Of a stretch of DNA of 64,000 bases, positions 1-8,796 are shown one piece after another. The notes under the pieces were generated by a model. That model was given only the letters and a program-made list of their open reading frames with translations, ran no database searches and was not told the origin of the DNA. The DNA comes from Solihabitans fulvus. Lineage in GTDB: Bacteria > Actinomycetota > Actinomycetes > Mycobacteriales > Pseudonocardiaceae. The stretch lies in contig NZ_VUOB01000018.1 of the NCBI RefSeq assembly GCF_008386585.1, positions 1-64,000 of the forward strand, read 5' to 3'. Within the stretch, counting starts at the first letter, position 1; the number at the start of each line of letters is the position of its first letter. The translations under genes were made by a program, and so were the position numbers.

Positions 1-67
1 CCATCAACGACAACCCGGCCGCAGTCAGACACCAGACTCGCTAAGTAAGTGGCATTGCCCCCAGGGC

Positions 68-109
68 GGGTGGGGTCTGTCCGGTGGGGTTCGTTCGGTG
101 GGGTTCGTG
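68..109. repeat. 14-bp tandem repeat, three units
   Basis: Three head-to-tail 14-bp units of the form cggtggggttcgtt lie just downstream of the xseB stop codon. The last two units are nearly identical and the first is degenerate. No function is evident. The rest of positions 1-122 shows no gene I can support. Confidence 0.6.
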
Positions 110-122
110 GCGAATCGTGCGG

Positions 123-362
123 CTACTCGGCGACGTCCTCCTCGACCACGGCCAGCGCCGTGTCGATGCGCTCGCGCGCGCCGGCCAGATGCCGCTCGCA
201 GAGCTTCGCCAACGACTCGCCGCGCTCCCACAGCGCGAGCGAGTCCTCGAGGGACAGCCCGCCCGCTTCGAGCCGACGCACCACGTCGACCAGTTCGTCC
301 CTCGCCGCCTCGTAACCGAGGCCCTGGTCTGCCGTCGTACTGATCTTCGAACCGTCGCTCAA
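123..362 (-). CDS. xseB: Exodeoxyribonuclease VII small subunit
   Basis: This 79-aa protein is the small helical subunit of exonuclease VII, which forms filaments on XseA and helps degrade single-stranded DNA to oligonucleotides. The sequence has the family pattern: [18 protein letters not shown], then [16 protein letters not shown] and a charged C-terminal helix with [13 protein letters not shown] chose the TTG at 360-362 because its second and third bases lie in the TGA stop of the upstream gene (TTGA overlap) and GGGGAG sits about 8 nt before it. It is the last gene of a minus-strand run with xseA, with one extra gene in between. Family assignment is firm; the exact start is good but not certain. 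Confidence 0.93.
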   Translation of the reverse strand: MSDGSKISTTADQGLGYEAARDELVDVVRRLEAGGLSLEDSLALWERGESLAKLCERHLAGARERIDTALAVVEEDVAE

Positions 363-805
363 GTGGTCGGACTCCCCATTCGACTCTGTGTGACTTTGTT
401 CTGGGCGAGCACCACGACGGTAGCCACCGCCTGGTCGTAGCCGACGAACGCCTCGGCGAACTCGGCCCCGTCGCCCTCGCGGACCGCCTCGTCGATGCGG
501 CCCTCGGCCTCGGCGACCCGGTGGCGGTGCACCGCGCCGTCGCTCAACCACCACTGCGTCCCCGCGTACACCGACGTCGCCTCGGACAGCTCGCGCAGCC
601 GCGAGGACAGCACCCGCCGCCCGTTCGAGTTGCAGCCGGCCAGTAACGCCGTCCAGCAGTCCGCAGCGGCCCGGTTCGCCGTCTCCGCCCTGCGCAGCAC
701 CACGCGCGCGCCGGAACGCGCGGGCGCCTCCCTGTCGACGGCCGTGTTCGCCGCGGTCACGGTCAACGGGAGGAACGTGGGTTCACGCGCCAGGTTCGGC
801 ACCAC
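359..805 (-). CDS. Hypothetical protein between xseA and xseB
   Basis: A 148-aa soluble protein I cannot assign. It has no signal peptide or membrane segment. The second half is helical and acidic ([26 protein letters not shown]), and the middle has [20 protein letters not shown]. It overlaps the 3' end of xseA by 23 nt and the start of xseB by 4 nt, so it should be translated from the exonuclease VII mRNA. Two adjacent GTG codons (803-805 and 800-802) could start it; GGAGG lies 2 and 5 nt upstream respectively, which favours the second. Codon use matches its neighbours. The context suggests a link to exonuclease VII, but nothing in the sequence proves it. Confidence 0.75.
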   Translation of the reverse strand: MVPNLAREPTFLPLTVTAANTAVDREAPARSGARVVLRRAETANRAAADCWTALLAGCNSNGRRVLSSRLRELSEATSVYAGTQWWLSDGAVHRHRVAEAEGRIDEAVREGDGAEFAEAFVGYDQAVATVVVLAQNKVTQSRMGSPTT

Positions 806-2066
806 TACCTCCGCTCACCGTAGGTCTTTCGTCGCCGTTGTCGCCTTCGCCCGATACGACCGCGTACACCGCCCCGTCAACGAGCCGAACCCGCAGCTGG
901 GTTCCCGCCGGAGCGTCCGCGACCGAACGGAGCACTCCGTCGGTCCCCTCCAGTGTGACGCGCTGCACAACCGCGTATCCGCGAGCCAGCGTGGCCGCAG
1001 GGCCGAGGGTCGTCAAGCGCGCCCTGGTCGCGGCGAGCCCGGCCTGCTCGGTGGCCAGCCCGGCCTGCACCGCCCGACGAGCGCGCTCCCGCATCGCGGA
1101 CACCTCGTCCGCGCGACGCCCCAGTGGCCCGAACGGATCAGCGAGCACCGGCCGCGTGCGCAGCGCGTCGAGCAGCCTGCGCTCCCGATCCACCCATCCG
1201 TGTAGCGCGCGCCTGCCCCGGTCCCGGAGCTGCCTGATCCGCTCGGTCTCCTCGGCCACATCCGGAACCACCCGTTTGCCGGCGTCGGTCGGCGTCGAGC
1301 AACGCAGGTCCGCGACGTGGTCCAGCAGCGGGGTGTCGGGCTCGTGCCCGATCGCGCTCAGCACCGGAGTGCGGCACTGGGACACCGCCCGGCACAGCGC
1401 CTCGTCCGAGAACGGCAGCAGGTCCTCGACGCTGCCCCCGCCCCTGGCCACCACGATCACGTCCACCTCGGCGTCCCGCTCCAGGGTGGACAGTGCGGTG
1501 AGGATCTGCGGAACAGCGGAAACCCCTTGCACCGCAACGTTGATCACCCGGAACCGGGCGCCGGGCCAGCGCGCCTGCGCGTTGGTCAGCACGTCCCGTT
1601 CCGCCGCCGAGGCGCGGCCCGTGATCAGGCCGATCTTGTTCGGCAGGAACGGCGGCTTCCGCTTGCGGCCAGGCTCGAACAGGCCCTCGGCGGCCAGCAG
1701 CCTGCGCAGCCGCTCGATCCTGGCCAGCAGCTCGCCGATGCCGACCGCGCGGATCTCGTCCACCCGCAGGCTCAGCGTGCCGCGCCCGGCGAAGAACGTC
1801 GGCTTCCCGTGCACCACGACCCGGCTGCCGTCGGTCAGCGGCGGCTCCATGCCGCGCACCAGGCCGACCGCGCAGGTCAGCGACATGGACAGGTCGGCGG
1901 ACGGGTCGCGCAGGGTGAGGAACGCCGTCGAGGTGCCCGGCCGCGCCGAGATCTGGGTCACCTGGCCCTCGACCCACACCGCGCCGAGCCGGTTGATCCA
2001 CTCGGCGATCTTGCGCGCCACCGTGCGGACCGGCCACGGCTCCTCCGGCGTCGAAGGAGCGGTCAC
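783..2066 (-). CDS. xseA: Exodeoxyribonuclease VII large subunit
   Basis: Catalytic subunit of exonuclease VII, 427 aa, close to the family's usual length. An N-terminal OB fold (about residues 15-110) binds single-stranded DNA. The catalytic domain (about 125-400) carries the family signatures [35 protein letters not shown] and [19 protein letters not shown]. The C-terminal half is a long helical region that binds XseB. Start is GTG at 2064-2066. The gene lies 31 nt after the lipid-droplet-type protein gene, and its 3' end overlaps the next gene, indicating one transcript through xseB. Confidence 0.96.
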   Translation of the reverse strand: MTAPSTPEEPWPVRTVARKIAEWINRLGAVWVEGQVTQISARPGTSTAFLTLRDPSADLSMSLTCAVGLVRGMEPPLTDGSRVVVHGKPTFFAGRGTLSLRVDEIRAVGIGELLARIERLRRLLAAEGLFEPGRKRKPPFLPNKIGLITGRASAAERDVLTNAQARWPGARFRVINVAVQGVSAVPQILTALSTLERDAEVDVIVVARGGGSVEDLLPFSDEALCRAVSQCRTPVLSAIGHEPDTPLLDHVADLRCSTPTDAGKRVVPDVAEETERIRQLRDRGRRALHGWVDRERRLLDALRTRPVLADPFGPLGRRADEVSAMRERARRAVQAGLATEQAGLAATRARLTTLGPAATLARGYAVVQRVTLEGTDGVLRSVADAPAGTQLRVRLVDGAVYAVVSGEGDNGDERPTVSGGSGAEPGA

Positions 2067-2097
2067 GACGCCGCCTCAGCGACGAGGACGTCGGCGG

Positions 2098-2646
2098 TCA
2101 CGACGACTGCGCGGAGACCGTGGCGATGCGCCTGGTCAGCATGCCGACGAACGGCGGCCGGGCCGCGTGCCCGCGCTCGAAGGCCAGCAGCTCCTCCAGC
2201 TCGGCCAGGGACAGCCTGCGCATCCTGGCGCGCAGCTGCGCGACGGTCAGCTCGTTGTAGCCGGGCAGCACATCGGGGGCGTCCCCGTCGGCCGTCTCCT
2301 CGGCGAGCGCCCGCTCCTCCTGCGCCCACGGGTCCGGCGCCGCGCCGTCGTCCGGCTCGGCTGCGAGGTCCGACGACGCGACAGGGTCCGACGACGCGGC
2401 GGGCTCGTCCTCGTCAAAGGTCGCCCACTCGGGGTTCTCCTCGGCGGGACGCAGCGTCGCCAGCACCTCGTCGCCCTTGATCGCCAGCTCGGTGACCTGT
2501 TGCTGGACGCGCATCGACAGTTGCAGAGCCTCGCTGACCACGGTCACAGGCAGGCCGGCGAGCTGTTTCGGAAGGCTGCGGGCCTGCTCAACTGCGGTGG
2601 CCGCGAGACCGGCCGCGATACGGACCGCCAGCGGCAGTTGCTTCAT
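2098..2646 (-). CDS. Lipid droplet-associated type protein (Rv1109c-like)
   Basis: A 182-aa protein starting MKQLPLAVRIAAGLAATAVE. The N-terminal third (about 1-60) is an amphipathic to hydrophobic helical stretch, the middle (about 60-125) is acidic and probably disordered, and the C-terminal part has LPGYNELTVAQLRARMRRLSLAELEELLAFE, a short domain also found in other actinobacterial proteins. A protein of this architecture sits upstream of xseA in mycobacteria (Rv1109c) and is annotated there as lipid droplet-associated. I start it at ATG 2644-2646; the longer reading frame upstream is Arg-rich and looks like non-coding shadow. The role is inferred from synteny. Confidence 0.8.
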   Translation of the reverse strand: MKQLPLAVRIAAGLAATAVEQARSLPKQLAGLPVTVVSEALQLSMRVQQQVTELAIKGDEVLATLRPAEENPEWATFDEDEPAASSDPVASSDLAAEPDDGAAPDPWAQEERALAEETADGDAPDVLPGYNELTVAQLRARMRRLSLAELEELLAFERGHAARPPFVGMLTRRIATVSAQSS

Positions 2647-2771
2647 GAGCACTAGCCTGCCGCAGTCACACCCTCCCTGCCCAGCTTCCCGCGCGGGTAG
2701 CAGCCCTCGGCGTGACCGAGCCGACCCCGAGCGCCGCGACACCCGTTCGGCCGCAGCCGTAGGCTGGACGC

Positions 2772-3737
2772 ATGACCGAGCAGACCCCCTCCAAGCCTAA
2801 GCGGGTTCTCCTGGCCAAGCCTCGGGGTTACTGCGCAGGTGTCGACCGCGCGGTGGTGACCGTCGAGAAGGCGCTCGAGACCTACGGGCCGCCCGTGTAC
2901 GTCCGCAAGGAGATCGTGCACAACCGGCACGTGGTCGAGACCCTCCAGGAGCGCGGCGCGATCTTCGTCGACGAGACCGACGAGGTGCCGGAGGGCGCCC
3001 TCGTGGTGTTCTCGGCGCACGGCGTCGCCCCGGTCGTGCACGAGCAGGCCGAGCAGCGCGGGCTGCGCACGATCGACGCGACCTGCCCGCTGGTCACCAA
3101 GGTGCACATGGAGGCCAAGCGGTTCGCCCGCGAGGACTACGACATCCTGCTGATCGGCCACGAGGGCCACGAGGAGGTCGAGGGCACCGCAGGCGAGGCC
3201 CCCGAGCACATTCAGCTCGTGGACACCGCCGAGGACGTCGACAAGGTCGAGGTGCGCGACCCGTCCAAGGTCATCTGGCTGTCCCAGACCACGCTCAGCG
3301 TCGACGAGACCATGGTCAGGGTGAACCAGCTCCGCGACCGGTTCCCCGAGATGCAGGACCCGCCGAGCGACGACATCTGCTACGCCACGCAGAACCGCCA
3401 GGTTGCGGTGAAGGCGATGGCGCCGGAGTGCGACCTGGTGCTGGTGGTCGGCTCGACCAACTCCTCCAACTCCAAGCGGCTGGTCGAGGTCGCCCTCCAG
3501 GCCGGGGCGCGCGCGTCCCACCTGATCGACTACGCCCGTGAGATCGACGAAAGCTGGCTGTCCGGCGTCGACACCGTCGGCGTCACCAGCGGCGCGTCCG
3601 TGCCCGACATCCTCGTCATGGAGGTGCTGGCCTACCTGGCCGAGCGCGGCTGGGGCGAGGTCGAGGAGATCACCACGGCCAACGAGAAGATCGCCTTCGC
3701 GCTCCCACGGGAGCTACGCAAGGACCTCGTCCGCTAG
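2772..3737 (+). CDS. ispH: 4-hydroxy-3-methylbut-2-enyl diphosphate reductase
   Basis: Last enzyme of the non-mevalonate (MEP) isoprenoid pathway; it reduces HMBPP to IPP and DMAPP with a [4Fe-4S] cluster. The 321-aa protein has all three cluster cysteines: Cys21 ([11 protein letters not shown]), Cys105 ([11 protein letters not shown]) and Cys203 ([11 protein letters not shown]). Substrate motifs [19 protein letters not shown] and [10 protein letters not shown] are also present. It starts at ATG 2772, is divergent from the exonuclease VII group and is followed by a hairpin terminator. The window also holds a short-chain prenyltransferase that would use its products. Confidence 0.98.
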   Translation: MTEQTPSKPKRVLLAKPRGYCAGVDRAVVTVEKALETYGPPVYVRKEIVHNRHVVETLQERGAIFVDETDEVPEGALVVFSAHGVAPVVHEQAEQRGLRTIDATCPLVTKVHMEAKRFAREDYDILLIGHEGHEEVEGTAGEAPEHIQLVDTAEDVDKVEVRDPSKVIWLSQTTLSVDETMVRVNQLRDRFPEMQDPPSDDICYATQNRQVAVKAMAPECDLVLVVGSTNSSNSKRLVEVALQAGARASHLIDYAREIDESWLSGVDTVGVTSGASVPDILVMEVLAYLAERGWGEVEEITTANEKIAFALPRELRKDLVR

Positions 3738-3782
3738 CTCTCCGCAGGCCCCAGACTCTCCGCGAAGACCCAGGAAGACCCA

Positions 3783-3815
3783 GACAGCCCTGGCGCGATC
3801 CGCGCCGGGGCTGTC
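3783..3815. terminator. Bidirectional hairpin between ispH and DUF6542 gene
   Basis: A 15-bp stem (gacagccctggcgcg and its near-perfect complement, with one G-T wobble) and a 3-nt loop lie between the convergent gene ends at 3737 and 3854. No strong T run follows, as is common in actinobacteria. Confidence 0.75.
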
Positions 3816-3853
3816 CGCTGTTCGTGCCAGATGTTCGGTTGGACGCGCTCGAC

Positions 3854-4711
3854 TCAGTACTCGTCGTCGCGGGGACGCGGCCGGCGCGGGGGCGGGGACT
3901 GACGGCCGCCGCGCGGCGGCTCCTGCCGAGGCGCCCTGGCCGGCGGCGTTGGCCGTCCGCCACCCTGGGCCGGTCGACCGGCGGCGCCGCCCGACGGGCG
4001 ACCAGCGGCGGAAGCCGGGCGGCCGGTGCCGCCAGCACGCGCCGCGCCGGCATCCCTGCCGTCCCTGCTGTCTCGGCCGGCCGTGCCGCGCCGTTCGGGA
4101 GCCGCGTCAGCGGCCGGGCGCCTGCCCTCGGCCGGCTTGGGGCGCTTGGCGGGCTCGCCCCTGCGGTCGGCGGTGCGCGCGGCCTTGGCCTTCGCGTCGC
4201 TCCTGCGCGCGCTGGCCAACGCGGCCGAACGCTCCTCCTTGGTCGGCTGGTTCGGGTCGCGCTGGAGGAAGATCCGCAGCACCCCGATCACCACCGTGAC
4301 ACCCGTGGTGACCGCCATCGCCGGGAAGCCGTTGACCAGCGGCGTTCCGATCGCCAGGGCCTTCTGGCTCAGGCCGCCGGACGGGCTGTTGGAGGTGGCC
4401 AGCGCGATCACCGGCACCGTGATGGCCAGGATCAGCGGCGGCTGCACCATCGGCGCGAACAGGCTCCTGCGGCGGACCAGGGCGACCCCGACGGCGCAGC
4501 CGAGGAAGTACAGGCCCTTGAACACCCAGCCCAGCTGCTGTTGCTGCGACTTGAGGTCCACCATGGCGCCGATGCCGGCGAGCACAAGCGCGATGAGCAC
4601 GGCGGCCCACCACGGCAGGCCCCGGAACGAGCCGACGACCGGCCGGTCGTCCCACGGTGTGGTGCCCGGCTCGTCATCGAGGTCGGTGTCGCGGTCGCGC
4701 GTGCTGATCAC
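3854..4711 (-). CDS. DUF6542 membrane protein with basic, Pro/Arg-rich tail
   Basis: A 285-aa protein. After a short acidic N-terminus it has about four membrane helices (roughly residues 33-160: LPWWAAVLIALVLAGIGAMV, the YFLGCAVGVALV segment, PLILAITVPVIALAT, and the AMAVTTGVTVVIGVLRIF segment). The last ~110 residues are rich in Arg, Gly, Pro and Ala and are probably disordered. The equivalent M. tuberculosis position is Rv1111c. I chose GTG 4709-4711 because AAGGAG lies 7 nt upstream; upstream in-frame sequence lacks a ribosome site. The function is unknown. The basic tail could contact nucleic acid or the acidic wall, but that is a guess. Confidence 0.85.
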   Translation of the reverse strand: MISTRDRDTDLDDEPGTTPWDDRPVVGSFRGLPWWAAVLIALVLAGIGAMVDLKSQQQQLGWVFKGLYFLGCAVGVALVRRRSLFAPMVQPPLILAITVPVIALATSNSPSGGLSQKALAIGTPLVNGFPAMAVTTGVTVVIGVLRIFLQRDPNQPTKEERSAALASARRSDAKAKAARTADRRGEPAKRPKPAEGRRPAADAAPERRGTAGRDSRDGRDAGAARAGGTGRPASAAGRPSGGAAGRPAQGGGRPTPPARAPRQEPPRGGRQSPPPRRPRPRDDEY

Positions 4712-5080
4712 GCGATCTCCTTGCTGCGCTCGTCGCCCGCGTGATCGCGTGCGGGGCTCAGGTGCCTGGTGGCCGAGTGGATCGTGACCGTGCGTCGCCC
4801 GGTCACGTGACCTCACCGTAGCCCGTTTGTGTTCGGAAGATGATGGCCGGAACGCGCGCGCCGGCACAACTCACGGGCGAAAACGCGTGCGGTGACCACT
4901 CGCGCACGCACTGGCGTAACGCGTGGATCTCGTGATCGCGCAGCTCACCGTGCATCCGGCGATGTTAGACAGGCCACACTCCCGCAACGTCACCTCGGTA
5001 GGCCGAGGTCATCCCACATGAGGGTGAAATGCCCCGCTTCGACCAGCGAGGTCGAGTGATCGCCTGGAAGGTCCAGATTC
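4712..5080. other. Non-coding gap, divergent promoters
   Basis: 369 bp between divergent genes. I see no ORF worth calling. A small hairpin (acctcgg-tagg-ccgaggt, about 4992-5009) and a GGAAGG ribosome site at the right end serve the surface protein gene at 5081. The promoters of both flanking genes should be here, but I cannot place them with confidence. Confidence 0.5.
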
Positions 5081-6526
5081 ATGCCCCGCACGCACCCGCG
5101 CGCACGCCTGTCCGCCGCCGTCCTGCTGGCGGGGGTGCTCACCCTGTTGGTGAGCCTGCTGGTCGCCGCGCCGGGCAGCGCCGCGCAACTGCCCGGCGGC
5201 CTCGGCCCGTGCGTGCCGGGCAGCTGCCCGGACCCGTACCCGTACCCGCCGCACAACGGGCCGTTCGCCGGCCGGGACGACGGCATCAACGTGTTCGTCG
5301 GCAAGAACTTCGACGTCCTCGGCGGCGCGGCCGAGACCGAGGGTCGCGTGGTGGTCGGCGGCGACTTCACCCAGAACAAGAGCGAGGGACGGCTGTACAA
5401 CATCGGGGTCGCCGGGGTCGGCTCGCGGGTGCCGCCGTCGGATGGCACGGACTGGCTGACCACCGGGGGCAACATCACCATCGCGCCCGGTCAGGACCTG
5501 GACGCCAAGGGCGACTCGGCGGTTGGCGGCGTCGTCCGGCACGCGGGCACAGCCACCGGCCGCATCATCGCCAAGGAGGTCGTCCGGGATCCCAACGCGT
5601 TCACGCCGTACGAGGGGCTGAGCCCCAGCCTCACGACGGCGAGCCTGTGCTATGCGAACGGCGACTCGGGCACCGGCCGCCCTTCCACCGGATCCGTGGT
5701 CAACGTGGGTTACGCGACGCAGTTCTCCGGCGACGGCACGTCGATGTTGCAGGTGTTCAACCTGACTGCCGACATCGCCAACCCGAGGACCGGCGGCGCA
5801 CAGGACATCACGTTCTCGAACATCCCGGCCGGGGCAACCGTGCTGGTCAACGTGCTCGGCGGCGCCAGGACGATCAACACCACCATCGGCGAGCTGGCCG
5901 GCATCGACCGGACCAGGCTGCTGTGGAACTTCCCGACCGCGACCACCGTGACCCTGACCGGGCCAGCGCAGTTCCAGGGCAGCATCCTGGTCGGCAATCC
6001 CGCGAGCACGACCACGCTGACGCAGGCCGGGCTCAACGGCCGGTTCTTCACCACCGGCAACTTCGTGCACGGCACGCCTACCGGCAGTCGAGGCCAGGAG
6101 ATCCACGCGTACCCGTTCAACGGCGATCTGCCCGGCTGCGCGTCACCCACCACGACCACGACCACAACGACCACGACCACCACCACGACAACTACGACCA
6201 CCACCACGACCACCACGACGACCAAGCCCACGACCACCACGACGACCGATGGCAGTTCGACCACGACGCCAACCACCACGAGTGGCGGCAGCTCGACCGC
6301 GACGACGACCACCACTCCCGGAGGCGGCACGGCCTGGACCACCGATTCGGACGGCGGCGGCACGGGCTACACCGGCCCGGACGACTCGACCGGCCCGAAC
6401 CTGGCCAGCACCGGCGCGGACATCCGCGGGCCGATCGCCCTGGCCGGCCTGCTGCTGATCGGCGGCTCGATCCTGCTGTTCACCGTCGGCCGCCGCTCGA
6501 GCGGACGAGGCAGGCACCGCAACTGA
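5081..6526 (+). CDS. Choice-of-anchor A family cell-wall-anchored protein, Thr-rich
   Basis: A 481-aa secreted surface protein. The first ~35 residues form a signal peptide ([19 protein letters not shown]). Residues ~65-345 form a choice-of-anchor A type domain, recognisable from [29 protein letters not shown] and the later [34 protein letters not shown] stretch, each quoted here only as landmarks. Next comes a run of more than 25 almost uninterrupted Thr residues and further Thr/Ser/Gly repeats (about 352-425), typical of a glycosylated wall-spanning stalk. The C-terminus has LASTGAD, a hydrophobic helix and a basic tail ([11 protein letters not shown]), fitting the LAxTG signal of class E sortases. 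No class E sortase is in this window. Probably a substrate-binding or adhesive protein. Confidence 0.88.
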   Translation: MPRTHPRARLSAAVLLAGVLTLLVSLLVAAPGSAAQLPGGLGPCVPGSCPDPYPYPPHNGPFAGRDDGINVFVGKNFDVLGGAAETEGRVVVGGDFTQNKSEGRLYNIGVAGVGSRVPPSDGTDWLTTGGNITIAPGQDLDAKGDSAVGGVVRHAGTATGRIIAKEVVRDPNAFTPYEGLSPSLTTASLCYANGDSGTGRPSTGSVVNVGYATQFSGDGTSMLQVFNLTADIANPRTGGAQDITFSNIPAGATVLVNVLGGARTINTTIGELAGIDRTRLLWNFPTATTVTLTGPAQFQGSILVGNPASTTTLTQAGLNGRFFTTGNFVHGTPTGSRGQEIHAYPFNGDLPGCASPTTTTTTTTTTTTTTTTTTTTTTTTTKPTTTTTTDGSSTTTPTTTSGGSSTATTTTTPGGGTAWTTDSDGGGTGYTGPDDSTGPNLASTGADIRGPIALAGLLLIGGSILLFTVGRRSSGRGRHRN

Positions 6527-6529
6527 CGG

Positions 6530-7492
6530 TCAGTCGGTTGAGAACTCCTGGGCGAGGGCCTGCTGCGCCGGCGACCCGCCGGTGGGCTGCTCCTCGGCTC
6601 GACGCACCGGCGGGATCGCCGTCGGGCTGGCCGCCGCGTCGGTGAGCGGCTGGACGGCCGCCCGGAAGGTCTCCAGCGCGTCCAGCTCCCGCCTGCGGGC
6701 CGACAGGAACCGCTGAAGGTGGGTGCTGGACAGGTTCACCGAGTCCACCGCGGCACCGGCGGCCCGGTGCGCCCGCACCGCCTGGCCGCGCACCTGCTCG
6801 ACGTCGTCGGCGATCGCGCGGTCGGTGACGGCGAACATCGCCGCCGACGCCACCACCGCGAAGCCCGTTGGCCCGCACAGGAAAACCCGCCGGTCAAGCA
6901 ACCAGCGGAGCAGTTCGGGGTCGGTGTCCAGCGCCGCAACGACGGCCGCGTCGGACGGCACGAACATGATCGTGCCGTAGATCGCGTCCGCCCAGCGCTG
7001 GTAGCCCTTGCCGGCCAGCTCCGCGGCCCTCGACCGGATGTTGCGCACGTGCACGCGCAGCGCCTCGGCCCGCTCGGTCGCGTCGTCGGTCTCCATCGCC
7101 TCGGCCCAGCAGACCATGCTCATCTTGGCGTCGACCGGCACCTGCCGGCCCCCGCCGACCGTCAGCACCATGTCGGGCCGGACCGTGCCGCCGCCGGCCA
7201 GGTCGGTCTGCACCGAGAAGTGCAGGCCCTCGCGCAGGCCCAACGCGCGCGCCGTCTCCACCAGCACCTGCTCGCCGAGCTCGCCGCGCCCCGAGATCGA
7301 GGCGAAGGCCACCTCGTACCGCTGGAGCGCGGCCTGCTGCGTGTCGGTGCGGGCTCGTTCCTGCTGCACGGCCATCAGCGCCGCGTCCGTCCTGCGGACG
7401 CTGTCCTGGTAGAGCCGCCACAGGAACAGGACCGCGCCGACCAGCAGCAACGCGAGGACGACGGCGGCAGTGCTGATCACTGCGGAGGTCAC
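6530..7492 (-). CDS. RmuC family DNA recombination protein
   Basis: A 320-aa RmuC-type protein. RmuC limits recombination at inverted repeats and has a predicted nuclease-like core. Residues ~5-27 are a membrane helix, followed by a coiled coil (~30-60) and the core: GRGELGEQVLVETARALGL, then RPDMVLTVGGGRQVPVDAKM, the D-x-K pair typical of PD-(D/E)xK nucleases. The C-terminal ~60 residues are less conserved. Start is GTG 7490-7492 with AGGAG about 9 nt upstream. It is divergent from sbcD, so this stretch collects three genes for handling DNA ends. Somewhat shorter than E. coli RmuC (about 475 aa). Confidence 0.88.
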   Translation of the reverse strand: MTSAVISTAAVVLALLLVGAVLFLWRLYQDSVRRTDAALMAVQQERARTDTQQAALQRYEVAFASISGRGELGEQVLVETARALGLREGLHFSVQTDLAGGGTVRPDMVLTVGGGRQVPVDAKMSMVCWAEAMETDDATERAEALRVHVRNIRSRAAELAGKGYQRWADAIYGTIMFVPSDAAVVAALDTDPELLRWLLDRRVFLCGPTGFAVVASAAMFAVTDRAIADDVEQVRGQAVRAHRAAGAAVDSVNLSSTHLQRFLSARRRELDALETFRAAVQPLTDAAASPTAIPPVRRAEEQPTGGSPAQQALAQEFSTD

Positions 7493-7644
7493 GGTTCTGT
7501 GCTCCTGAGGTCCGGGAACGTGTCGAGGTCCTTGTCGGGATCATCACGCACGACACCGACAGAACCCGCTAATCCTGACGCGAAAGCGGGACACGCCGGG
7601 GGACCGCCGCAGGCTCGGCGGGCCGCGCGCCCTAGTTTGTCCGC

Positions 7645-8796
7645 ATGCGCGTGCTGCACACCTCCGACTGGCATGTGGGTCGCACGTTCCACGGCAGGGA
7701 CCTGTTGGCCGAGCAGGAGGCGGTGCTCGGCGGCCTCGCCGACCTCGTCGAGGACCGCGGGATCGACGTCGTGGTGATCGCCGGCGACCTCTACGACCGT
7801 GCCGTGCCCTCCGGCGAGGCCGTGCAGACCTGCAACCGGGTCCTGCTGCGGCTCAAGGCGGCCGGCGCGCAGATCGTGATCACGCCGGGCAACCACGACT
7901 CGGCACCGAGGGTCGGCGCGTTCGGCGACTTCGCCGCCGCGGGAGGCCTGCACCTGCGCACCAGGATCGCCGAGCTGCACCAGCCGGTGGTGCTGCGCGA
8001 CGAGCACGGCCCGGTCGCCCTGTATGGGATCCCGTTCCTCGAGCCGGAGCCCGCGCGGCACGTGCTCGGCGCGCCGGAGGCCAGGGGCCACACCGGCGTC
8101 CTGACCGAGGCCATGCGCCGGATCCGCGCCGACCTGGCCGGCCGCGAGCCCGGCACGAGGTCGGTGGTGTTGGCGCACGCGTTCGTGACGGGCGGCGAGG
8201 CCAGCGCGTCGGAGCGCAGCATCGCGGTCGGCGGCGTCGAGCAGGTGGCCGGCGCGGTCTTCGACGGCGTCGACTACGTGGCGCTCGGGCACCTGCACGG
8301 GCCGCAGCGGCTGGCCGAGCACCTGCGCTACTCCGGCAGCCCGCTGGCGTACTCGTTCTCCGAGGCCGCCCACCGCAAGTCGGTGTGGCTGGTCGACCTG
8401 GACGCCGGCGGCCTGGCCGGTGTCGAACGTCACGAGCTGCCGGTGCCGAGGAAGCTGGCCACCGTCACCGGCCGCATCGAGGACCTGCTCGCCGACCCCG
8501 CGCTCGAGCGCCTCGCCGACAGCTACCTGTCGGTCGCGCTCACCGACCGGGTCCGGCCGCTCGACCCGCTTCGCAGGCTCCAGGAGCGTTTCCCCTTCGC
8601 CGTGCACCTGGAGTGGCGGCCCGACGGCGGCAGGGCAGGCGCGGGGCTGCGCTACGCCGAGGCGGTCAAGGGCCGCTCGGACCGGGCGGTCGCGCACAAC
8701 TTCGTCGCGGACTGCAAGGGCGACGAGCCGTCCGATGGCGAGCGTTCGCTGCTGGACGAGGCGTTCTCCTTCGTCGGCAGGGCCGAGGTCTCGTGA
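7645..8796 (+). CDS. sbcD: SbcCD nuclease, subunit D (Mre11 family)
   Basis: Mre11-type metallophosphoesterase, 383 aa, the nuclease partner of SbcC; together they open hairpins and trim DNA ends in an ATP-dependent way. The five phosphoesterase motifs are present: HTSDWHVG near the N-terminus, VVIAGDLYDR, TPGNHDSAPR, VLAHAFV and YVALGHLHGPQ. The C-terminal ~100 residues form the capping region. Its TGA stop overlaps the GTG start of sbcC (GTGA), so the subunits are translationally coupled. Confidence 0.97.
   Translation: MRVLHTSDWHVGRTFHGRDLLAEQEAVLGGLADLVEDRGIDVVVIAGDLYDRAVPSGEAVQTCNRVLLRLKAAGAQIVITPGNHDSAPRVGAFGDFAAAGGLHLRTRIAELHQPVVLRDEHGPVALYGIPFLEPEPARHVLGAPEARGHTGVLTEAMRRIRADLAGREPGTRSVVLAHAFVTGGEASASERSIAVGGVEQVAGAVFDGVDYVALGHLHGPQRLAEHLRYSGSPLAYSFSEAAHRKSVWLVDLDAGGLAGVERHELPVPRKLATVTGRIEDLLADPALERLADSYLSVALTDRVRPLDPLRRLQERFPFAVHLEWRPDGGRAGAGLRYAEAVKGRSDRAVAHNFVADCKGDEPSDGERSLLDEAFSFVGRAEVS

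Noticed and set aside
5009..6106. Long minus-strand ORF opposite the choice-of-anchor A gene
   Set aside because: Arg/Gly/Ala-rich translation without domains, caused by high GC; the plus strand has a signal peptide, recognisable domain and anchor.
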